Source: J054 sp965223095
GTDB lineage: Bacteria > Pseudomonadota > Gammaproteobacteria > Steroidobacterales > GCA-2729495
Direction of reading: 5' to 3'
Assembly (NCBI GenBank): GCA_965223095.1
Contig: OZ244979.1
Span: forward strand, 3,162,001-3,226,000
Length of the DNA stretch: 64,000 bases
Below are positions 54,085 to 61,418 of this stretch, in pieces. The translations under genes and the position numbers were made by a program. Position 1 is the stretch's first letter. Every line of letters begins with the position of its first letter. The notes beneath the pieces were generated by a model. That model did not search any database. It saw only the letters and a program-made list of their open reading frames with translations, and was not told the origin of the DNA.

Positions 54085-54821
54085 TTTACGACTCCCAAGA
54101 CATAATTTCTTATCTGATTCAAAACTCGTCCACCGTACCATGCATTTGCATGGGTCGGGTCTGGGTTCCACGCCCGTGCGACCATCATGCCCTGTTCATC
54201 TTGGGCCTCGGTCGGCACTGGCAAGAAGCTCACACCTAGACGCTCACAAGCCGCGTACATAATTGAGGATTGTACGCGCCACAACTTGTACCGAATTGTC
54301 GCAGGGGCAACACCGCGCTCATCCATCAAGGACTTGAAAGCGCCGGGATTCTGGCGGATATGCGTCTCGCTAGGATTTGCCGGCGGAGATTCTAAATGTA
54401 TCAATGACAAATCCACTTGCCGCCGAAGAATCGCCAGCTCTTGCAGTTCAGCGTTCATCTGGGAGGCTAGCGATTCTCGTATTGCCGTATAAGGTACTAG
54501 CTGCCGCGTATCGTCCAAAGGTAAATCTGGCTCGTCTGGATCAATAAAATCAAAGGGTTGCGGATGCTCAAGCAGCCCAAATATCGTATGGGCATTGCCG
54601 CCAACACAGGACACCACGACTTCCGCAGCAGATTCACGGACCATGCGACAAAAATCATGTTCCGCCGATGAAGCAGCGCTGCTCGAAAGGGTTGCCGGCA
54701 GCGCAGCATTGAGATTTACGAAAGAAAAATCTAAATCGGATGTTCTGGAAAGTTTCTGGCCGGCGTTCTTCAGAGCAACAATATGACTGTGACCGATGAC
54801 GATGACACGCACACGACTCAA
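54081..54821 (-). CDS. SGNH/GDSL-like hydrolase
   Basis: 246 residues. Blocks fit the SGNH fold: VIVIGHSHIVAL (10-13 GHSH in place of GDSx, Ser retained), VVSCVGGNAHTIFG with Gly-x-Asn, and DPTHANAWYGGRVL with the Asp-x-x-His catalytic pair. It may be an esterase or acyltransferase partner. It starts with TTG nine bases after the radical SAM stop and overlaps GSCFA, so all three are co-transcribed. No signal peptide is evident. Confidence 0.75.
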   Translation of the reverse strand: MSRVRVIVIGHSHIVALKNAGQKLSRTSDLDFSFVNLNAALPATLSSSAASSAEHDFCRMVRESAAEVVVSCVGGNAHTIFGLLEHPQPFDFIDPDEPDLPLDDTRQLVPYTAIRESLASQMNAELQELAILRRQVDLSLIHLESPPANPSETHIRQNPGAFKSLMDERGVAPATIRYKLWRVQSSIMYAACERLGVSFLPVPTEAQDEQGMMVARAWNPDPTHANAWYGGRVLNQIRNYVLGVVN

Positions 54822-54830
54822 GACTAATGC

Positions 54831-56075
54831 CTATTCGTTAATTGATCGAAAAGTCAGATGATTAACATCCTCTTGAACCGCCGCGTAGGGCGAACATTCT
54901 CCGCAGGGATTAAGAGACTCACGCTGCGCATGATTTTCCCGTAAATCCCTGAATTTAGGATGATTATAGATTTCTAACACACTGTTTACGTTCGCATCGC
55001 CGATTGCATAATCAGCTTCGGCATCTAAACAACACAGCGGCACTTTTCCATTACACATGATATTTATGTCATACCATGCATCGCAAGGAAGAAAATATGG
55101 AATCTGACCTTGCTCAACCTTCGTATCAGCCAACCAGGTCACTCGCCGTTTCACGTAGAGCTTAAAATCAACCCCTTCTTCAAATTCTGCAAACAATTCA
55201 CGGCACTGATCCATGTAGTCTGCATCTCCCTGGGTGTTGTCGGCTACACGTGAGAGCTTTATCGGCTTATTATAAAACCTATCTCTACGATTGCTATCCA
55301 TAAAAGTCTTGAGATGGCGGACAGTTCGATTGAAATCAACATGCATGATCTCTGTGTAGTCTGCTTCGTTGGCCGCATTGAAAGAAATATTCAAATACCC
55401 AAGATTCCTAATCTTACGAAACTCCTCCATGAAATTTTTCGGCATCACGTTAAAGTTTGTATACATTTGAATACGAGCCGTAGGCAGCGCTTCGTTGATG
55501 CGCCTAATTCTCGCAAACATCTTCTTGTCCATGAATGGCTCGTTCACCATGTTCGTATTTATATTTATCGGAACACCCGCGGGTATTTCCTGAATATCCC
55601 GAATAACTTTTTCGAAAAGCTCATCGGACATGGTCTGACGACGCCTTTCTAATTCTGGGGCGGGACAGAAATTACATTTGGCGTTACAGCGACCAACTGT
55701 TTCGATGGAAATGGTGCGTGGATAATCCAAAAATGTCTTACGCCGATCACGAAAGGTAATAGCATAGGGATGCTTTTGAGCCTCGGCCTTTAGTCTCATA
55801 ATTTCTTGACGATACGCCTTAGCATCAAGATCATCAGGCCACAATTCGATAACGCGATCTATGGTCTGTAGCGCGGCGAGAAATCGCCCCTGGCGCGCCT
55901 CTACTTGGCACTTCCGGCGCAGGACATCGCCTTGATCCGGCGTTTCCTCGAGCATCTCACTGTATATCCGACGGGCCTGCTCAAGTCTGCCCTGAACAAT
56001 ATGTTCCTCAGCCAGTCGCATCGCATCAATTGGATTATCTATGCTAGTTTGCCTAGAAGAATTTGAATCAAGCAT
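54831..56075 (-). CDS. TPR-radical SAM/SPASM protein
   Basis: 414 residues. TPR-like helices lie at about 18-100 (AEEHIVQGRLEQARRIYSEM). The radical SAM core follows with the cluster C130-x3-C134-x2-C137 (GRCNAKCNFCPAP), NTNMVNEPFMD and ISFNAANEADY. The C-terminal SPASM domain carries further Cys: LPCDAWYDINIMCNG, KVPLCCLDAEADYAIGD and LNPCGECSPY. SPASM proteins usually act on peptides or carry out cofactor/sugar chemistry, and use auxiliary Fe-S clusters. The TPR fusion is unusual. It leads an operon with the SGNH and GSCFA genes. Confidence 0.88.
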   Translation of the reverse strand: MLDSNSSRQTSIDNPIDAMRLAEEHIVQGRLEQARRIYSEMLEETPDQGDVLRRKCQVEARQGRFLAALQTIDRVIELWPDDLDAKAYRQEIMRLKAEAQKHPYAITFRDRRKTFLDYPRTISIETVGRCNAKCNFCPAPELERRRQTMSDELFEKVIRDIQEIPAGVPININTNMVNEPFMDKKMFARIRRINEALPTARIQMYTNFNVMPKNFMEEFRKIRNLGYLNISFNAANEADYTEIMHVDFNRTVRHLKTFMDSNRRDRFYNKPIKLSRVADNTQGDADYMDQCRELFAEFEEGVDFKLYVKRRVTWLADTKVEQGQIPYFLPCDAWYDINIMCNGKVPLCCLDAEADYAIGDANVNSVLEIYNHPKFRDLRENHAQRESLNPCGECSPYAAVQEDVNHLTFRSINE

Positions 56076-56479
56076 GAAGTATCCGGGTCCAACCGCACTC
56101 TAGAACTAGAATTCTATCCCATCGAGGCTGCTGCGTGGCACACGGCAATGAAGGCCATCCCAACAACCTGTTCTGCGAGTCGGGGGACTATTAGGCAGCG
56201 GCTCACGACCTGCAGACCAGTTGGCTAAACGGGTGCGCGTGGGCCACATAGAACATGATCTGATAGGGACTCTGCTCAGCTTAGCATTCGCCATAAGTCA
56301 CTTTCCATAACATCTGAATCAAACCGCAAGCAATATTGAAAAAAGTCGCGCCGTGCTATCAGCATTGCACCAATCGAACTAGGTACCGAAAACTCGACTC
56401 GAATACGCAGGCCATATCACCAGACTTAAGAGCGGCCTACTAAAGTCAATACAATGCACTACGCAAGGCTGCCAACTTA
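56076..56479. other. 404-base gap before the SPASM operon
   Basis: Between two minus-strand genes. It holds the promoter of the SPASM operon presumably, but I found no clear match. A 62-codon minus-strand frame (56106-56294) has no features. Confidence 0.4.
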
Positions 56480-58030
56480 TTATAATTCCAATTGCTTTTG
56501 TAAGGGAGCCAAAAGCTGTCGATAGTTTTTCCACTTCTCAATGGAGCGCCTATGTACCGGCTCTCTAACCTGCATAATACTGGCAGTACTAACACTATGC
56601 TCCATATTCTTATGATGCTGAAGACACGCCACCTGAAAATCGACGCCGATCGCATCTAGAACGCCGCGGATTGTTGGCTCGAGATCCGTAACGAGCTCCT
56701 CGTAGTTAACCTTAATAATCCAGCCTGGAAACACTTCCTCCCACATGGTCATTAGCTCTCGGTGAGCAAGATAATAATTGCCAAGATCGCCGAGATCGTT
56801 ACTGAAGCCCATTTTTGGGCTGACAAATTTCTGCTGATAACAGGACAAACAGGTGGCTATCGGATCGCGCACCGTGTACAGAACCTTGCTATTGGGCATG
56901 GCAGCCTTGATGACACCGAGATACTCTGAATTTCGAGGCATCTTGTCTACAACGTATTGCACATCGCCGGGAGGCAACGCAGAGACTTGGGCTAAATAGG
57001 TTTTGGCGATCTCGTCAAGTTGACTCTTTGCTAATTTCGGCACATCGCTCAACAAGTAAGGTGTTACCTGCCGTATCGACTGATCCAAGAACTCAAGCTC
57101 TCCGGCACCACCGATCAACGAGTGACTGGCCAAAACATGTTCAAGCAAAGATGAGCCGGATCGCGGCATCCCAACGATGAAGATTGGTGTGAATCCCGCA
57201 TGCGCCGATTCAGAATGAGGGGCAAGCGGATTACTGCGAAAAACCTCCATTGTTTTTTCAAAATTCGCAATGTCCTGAGTAATGTCATACGGCTGAATAG
57301 ATCGTTGAGATTTATTGGCAATCTCGAAGAAATGTGCAGCTTTCGTATAGTTACCGATATCATCATAGGCCTTTCCTAGCGCGAAACCGAGGCTGGCGCG
57401 CGCTGCGTCGTCTGTAGATCGCGCATTAAACCGCGACTCAATCCGCTGCAATTCTCGATCTACTCTACGATGCGTTTTTATCACCGCGCGGTTATACACG
57501 GCATTATGGAGCCTCGGATTCAGCTTAATCGCGATATCAAAGTGTCGAACAGCCAATTCTTTCTCGCCTTGCGCGGCAAGTAGCGTACCCAGGTTATTAT
57601 GGCTATCGAAAAGATCACTTTTCAGGCTGATGGCATTCTCGTATGCGACTTTGGCGCCCGCCAAGTTTCCAGATTGCTGGTAGCTAACGCCCAGTGCGTG
57701 ATAAATCTTTGGGTCGCTGGTTTCCAATTCAAGAGCCTTTTCCAACTGCGCAGCAGCAGCTTCGAACAGCCCCATTTGCTCGAAACTGCCCGAGAGTCGT
57801 AATCGAGGCTGGACATCTGCGGCATCACACTCTACCGCTCGCTGGTAGAAATCAATGGCGCCCAGATGATCCCCACGCTGCTGGCAGAAATTCCCTAACT
57901 CGAATACGATCCATGCGACCGTCGGGTTCCTCCTGAGCAATTCATGCAAATAGCTCTCGGCTTCCTGTATACGATTCTGCGCAAGCAAACTCTCGAAGTT
58001 TGCCCGGTTCTGATCCTTTAATTGCGACAA
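56480..58030 (-). CDS. TPR-sulfotransferase 4
   Basis: 516 residues. TPR units fill 1-250, including PKIYHALGVSYQQSGNLAGA and FALGKAYDDIGNYTKAAHFF. The PAPS loop is FIVGMPRSGSSLLEHVLASH (284-303), the 3' site VLYTVRDPIATCLSCYQQ, and the signature QVREPVHRRSIEKWKNYR. Its TPR array is the longest among the copies except that of number 5. The TTG start follows AAGGAAA at five or six bases. It is divergent from sulfotransferase 5 across 583 bases. Confidence 0.9.
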   Translation of the reverse strand: MSQLKDQNRANFESLLAQNRIQEAESYLHELLRRNPTVAWIVFELGNFCQQRGDHLGAIDFYQRAVECDAADVQPRLRLSGSFEQMGLFEAAAAQLEKALELETSDPKIYHALGVSYQQSGNLAGAKVAYENAISLKSDLFDSHNNLGTLLAAQGEKELAVRHFDIAIKLNPRLHNAVYNRAVIKTHRRVDRELQRIESRFNARSTDDAARASLGFALGKAYDDIGNYTKAAHFFEIANKSQRSIQPYDITQDIANFEKTMEVFRSNPLAPHSESAHAGFTPIFIVGMPRSGSSLLEHVLASHSLIGGAGELEFLDQSIRQVTPYLLSDVPKLAKSQLDEIAKTYLAQVSALPPGDVQYVVDKMPRNSEYLGVIKAAMPNSKVLYTVRDPIATCLSCYQQKFVSPKMGFSNDLGDLGNYYLAHRELMTMWEEVFPGWIIKVNYEELVTDLEPTIRGVLDAIGVDFQVACLQHHKNMEHSVSTASIMQVREPVHRRSIEKWKNYRQLLAPLQKQLEL

Positions 58031-58613
58031 TGACTTTCCTTACTAGCAAAGTTGAGCAAAACGAATAGGATTTGACCAATCAGCATAGTGGTACGCAACT
58101 TCTTATTAATCTTTTTGTACGTACAGAGCAAGTGAAAGCTACATGATAGTTCACTGGCTATGCGTAGATTCGCTTCGCCCCGTCAGGGGCCTATAAACGA
58201 AAAATCCGCTAGGAAAAGCCTCTTGGCATAGGCTGGCACTAAAGTTAACCCAGTGAGCCGCCTCGCGCCTGCTGGGACCGTTCAAATCGAGATGAGGTAG
58301 TCTTATCGGCATCCGTTTTTCAATTCGCACAGTGGCACCGTTCCTTGCTAGCACCTCAATTATTCTTGACAGCACAGATAGCATAATAGTCACTGTAGCG
58401 AAGTTCTACGCCTGCAAGCTAGTTAGAGATCTTCTTTTGAAATTTGATATTCAGCATCCACAATAACCACGAGGGACATCGAACGCTACAGACGAAAGTT
58501 CCTAAATTTAACAAGGCGGGCATCCTAACGCCTGTTGGCTTAAAATACAGCGCAGCGCCATGTCAGAGCCTAAATCCCTTCGATACTGAGCAGGTGAATT
58601 TTTACGTCATCAA
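58031..58613. other. 583-base divergent gap between sulfotransferases 4 and 5
   Basis: The longest empty stretch of the island. A minus-strand frame of 80 codons (58151-58393) is open but has no ribosome site or family resemblance. A short GCCCC-GTCA-GGGGC hairpin lies at about 58177-58192. Nothing else was seen. Confidence 0.4.
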
Positions 58614-60371
58614 ATGACTACCTCGAGCACAGATCTATTTCGGCAGGCGCTCAGCCATGCGGAATCCGGTGACCACCGGCAAGCCCAAGAATTGCTGGAG
58701 ACACTGCACCGTAGAGCTGACCAAAAAACCGCCCGAAGTCTTCATCTTCTCGCAGCCCTGCATGAGTCACAAAGAAATTTGGCGGTGGCAAGCCAACTGA
58801 CCGAAGAAGCGGCCGGCCTGACGAACAACGACCAACAAGCCGCACAACTACTAGTACGTGCGGCCGATCTTACCTACCTCCAGCAGTCAGATACACAGTC
58901 GGACAGAGAACGAATAGCCAGTTTGCTCGCTCTCTCGGTAGCAAGGGACCCATCTAGCAGCAACGGCAATGCCAGACACAAACTTTGCGAGTCTCTTCTC
59001 GCCACTCAAGACTACGAGAAGCTATTCATAAACGCCGTGGAACTGCTGGAAATCAATCCGAGCGACCGGGCATGGGCCTGCATCTGGGCCGCCACAGCTT
59101 GCTATTTTCTCAATAGAAAACCGCAGGGTCAGGACTATCTGGACAAGGTTCTGACAGAGCCAAGCGGCCTGGATGACCGGCAACTCTACCGAGTGTTGGT
59201 GCTGGCCATCGAATACGGACTTCTAGATCGGGCGGAAGCCATTCTAGCTTGGATGGAAGCGCAACAAAGATCCGCTAATTATTGCCGGGAATTTCAGGCG
59301 AAGATTGCCCGCGAGCGTGGCGACAACCACCGGGTTCTTGAAATATTGAGCGATAACTATGTTGCAAACGTCACCCATGAACCGTCTCGCCAACGCCTGC
59401 TGGCGCTGCGTGGAAAATGCCTCGATAGCATCGGTGAATATTCAGACGCACACCAATGCTTTGTAGCAATGAACAACATTGCCCGCGACCAATGGCGGGG
59501 CAAAACTGACCCGGACCAGCTGCGCAAACTTGAACGTATAGTCCCAGAAGTAGCGCGTCTTGCGAAAAAGCCCGTCAGCCAGTCAAATGACTACCTACCG
59601 ACTTTCTTGGTGGGCTTCCCCAGATCAGGCACGACACTACTCGAATCGATTCTCGATACCCATAGCAGAATTCAAACTCTGAGCGAAAAAGACGCGATAG
59701 CGTCGATCGTCGGCAGAATAAGAACTCTCGGTCTCGCCTATCCGCGGGACCTTGCGAAACTGGATACTACAACCATCGCAGCGCTGAGACAGCAGTATTA
59801 CGACTTTCAATTGCAATTCATCAAAGGCCTGCCAATCACCAAGGTAATAGTGGATAAGCTGCCACTCAACATGCTGCATATCCCGTTGTTACAACTACTA
59901 TTTCCCAAGGCCAAATACATTCTAGCCCTTAGACATCCCGCTGATGTTTGCATTAGCTGCTTCCAACAAGATTTCCAGCTCAACAAAGAAATGATTCACT
60001 TTACGGACTTTACTGGCAGCTTCGAGAGATATCGGGACATATTTAGATTGTTCGAACTCTACAAAAATGAGTTCGAACTACCCATCCACTCAGTTCGATA
60101 CGAAGATCTGATCGACGATCTAGAGCCGATTGCAATTGGCCTATTTAATTTTCTCGGCGTAGAACCTGAAGACCGATATAAGAATTTTTTTCAATTGAAT
60201 CGCGATCGATTAGTCAATACACCGTCGCGAGCACAAATCACCAAGCCCCTATACCGATCCTCTAAGAATCGCTGGACAAACTACGCGGAATTTGTTTGCC
60301 CGCTTCGGAGCATCATAGAAGAAGTAGCTAACGGATACGGATACAGCTTAGATGAATGTTTACAAAGGTAG
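58614..60371 (+). CDS. TPR-sulfotransferase 5
   Basis: 585 residues, the longest copy. TPR-like helices reach about residue 310. The PAPS loop is FLVGFPRSGTTLLESILDTH (about 330-349), the 3' site is ILALRHPADVCISCFQQ, and the signature QITKPLYRSSKNRWTNYAEF is recognisable but diverged. This belongs to the subgroup whose acceptor side has VDKLPLNMLHIPLL. It ends eight bases from the convergent secB-like gene, which marks the end of the island. Confidence 0.9.
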   Translation: MTTSSTDLFRQALSHAESGDHRQAQELLETLHRRADQKTARSLHLLAALHESQRNLAVASQLTEEAAGLTNNDQQAAQLLVRAADLTYLQQSDTQSDRERIASLLALSVARDPSSSNGNARHKLCESLLATQDYEKLFINAVELLEINPSDRAWACIWAATACYFLNRKPQGQDYLDKVLTEPSGLDDRQLYRVLVLAIEYGLLDRAEAILAWMEAQQRSANYCREFQAKIARERGDNHRVLEILSDNYVANVTHEPSRQRLLALRGKCLDSIGEYSDAHQCFVAMNNIARDQWRGKTDPDQLRKLERIVPEVARLAKKPVSQSNDYLPTFLVGFPRSGTTLLESILDTHSRIQTLSEKDAIASIVGRIRTLGLAYPRDLAKLDTTTIAALRQQYYDFQLQFIKGLPITKVIVDKLPLNMLHIPLLQLLFPKAKYILALRHPADVCISCFQQDFQLNKEMIHFTDFTGSFERYRDIFRLFELYKNEFELPIHSVRYEDLIDDLEPIAIGLFNFLGVEPEDRYKNFFQLNRDRLVNTPSRAQITKPLYRSSKNRWTNYAEFVCPLRSIIEEVANGYGYSLDECLQR

Positions 60372-60379
60372 GCGGCGCC

Positions 60380-60841
60380 TTAGCCACCATAGGTCCCAGT
60401 CGCAGTCTCACCGGACTGCAGCGCTCGCTGGTATAGTGCATCGAACTCCATGGACTGCATCAGCATGCCTCGTAGTCCGGCCTGGGCGCCAATCGACCAG
60501 ACCAAGGTCCGGAGAAATGGGAAAACCGCCTCGCGACATTCGCTGGTCAGCAAGCGGTTACGTTCCTCATTGGAGACGCCAGAAATCTCAAAGATCGCAC
60601 CTTGCTTAGCCTCAATGATGAAAAGCGTCTCGCCGGTGTCATCGTCGGTGGCATGCAGTGATATACCCAGGGTTACGTCCCAACGACCATCGAATTCTCG
60701 CTGGCTATGCTCGGTGCTGACGGAAACTCGCATCGCAACCTTGCTACCGACGGGCCTGGGCAGACCCGCCGACGGACACTCAAACGATATGTCTTTTACA
60801 AAAACTCGACGAATCTCGAAAACTACGGCATCGGATGACAC
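60380..60841 (-). CDS. secB: SecB-like protein-export chaperone
   Basis: 153 residues, the SecB length. VFEIRRVFVKDISFECPSA aligns with the E. coli start (FQIQRIYTKDISFEAPNA), EAKQGAIFEISGVSNEE with the central groove segment, FPFLRTLVWSI with FPYARECI, and MEFDALYQRAL with NFDALFMNYL near the end. It holds unfolded precursors for SecA. It starts with GTG. Compared with the E. coli protein, the groove is more diverged and the acidic tail is replaced by GETATGTYGG. It lies downstream of the SlyD-type gene and not with the glutaredoxin partner often seen. Confidence 0.87.
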   Translation of the reverse strand: MSSDAVVFEIRRVFVKDISFECPSAGLPRPVGSKVAMRVSVSTEHSQREFDGRWDVTLGISLHATDDDTGETLFIIEAKQGAIFEISGVSNEERNRLLTSECREAVFPFLRTLVWSIGAQAGLRGMLMQSMEFDALYQRALQSGETATGTYGG

Positions 60842-60895
60842 TAGGTTTCTACCTCAGGGTTAATAAGCCTAAAAAAGACGATGCAACTAGTTCAA

Positions 60896-61363
60896 TCAGG
60901 AAGCCGGGGCACCCAAAGCCTTCTCTTCATCCGTCGCGGCACGCACGTCTTGGATCGCACCCTTGAAACGTAAATTCATCCCGGCCAAGGGATGATTAAA
61001 ATCAAGCGTCACATTCTCATCATCGTGCGCCTTGACAGTGCCAAACAGTTGCTCTCCCGTGGGGCTGGTGGCATTCATCTGCATGCCCACGGAGATCTCG
61101 CCTACATCCTTCATAGTCGATTTCGGAAAAGTCCGCAGCAGATCATCCTGCCAATCACCAAACGCTTCCTCCGCGGACAGCCGAATATCAAATTCTTCTC
61201 CGGCGGATTTTCCAGACAGCTCCAGCCCAAGGGCGGGCAGTATTCCAGCACCACCATGAAGGTATGTTAAGGTTTGACCTTCGTCAGACTGATCTAACAT
61301 TTCACCTTCGTCGTTAGACATTTGAAAACGCAAAGAAACCACACATCCATCTTCGATTATCAT
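60896..61363 (-). CDS. SlyD/FkpB-type FKBP peptidyl-prolyl isomerase
   Basis: 155 residues. The FKBP core VVSLRFQMSNDEGEMLDQSD then TYLHGGAGILPALGLELSGK is interrupted by the insert-in-flap chaperone domain (EEAFGDWQDDLLRTFPKSTM), and the core returns with VTLDFNHPLAGMNLRF. These are the SlyD/FkpB hallmarks. The His/Cys-rich metal-binding tail of SlyD is absent, so it is closer to FkpB. It precedes secB on the same strand with a 54-base gap; a shared role in folding exported proteins is plausible. Confidence 0.9.
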   Translation of the reverse strand: MIIEDGCVVSLRFQMSNDEGEMLDQSDEGQTLTYLHGGAGILPALGLELSGKSAGEEFDIRLSAEEAFGDWQDDLLRTFPKSTMKDVGEISVGMQMNATSPTGEQLFGTVKAHDDENVTLDFNHPLAGMNLRFKGAIQDVRAATDEEKALGAPAS

Positions 61364-61418
61364 AATACTTGTATCCCTGTGAAGAACGAGCCGTTGTTAA
61401 GTAAGCAATATTAAGGCA

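Noticed and set aside
58151..58393. 80-codon minus-strand frame in the divergent gap between sulfotransferases 4 and 5
   Set aside because: No ribosome site and no recognisable domain; random frames of this length are common here.
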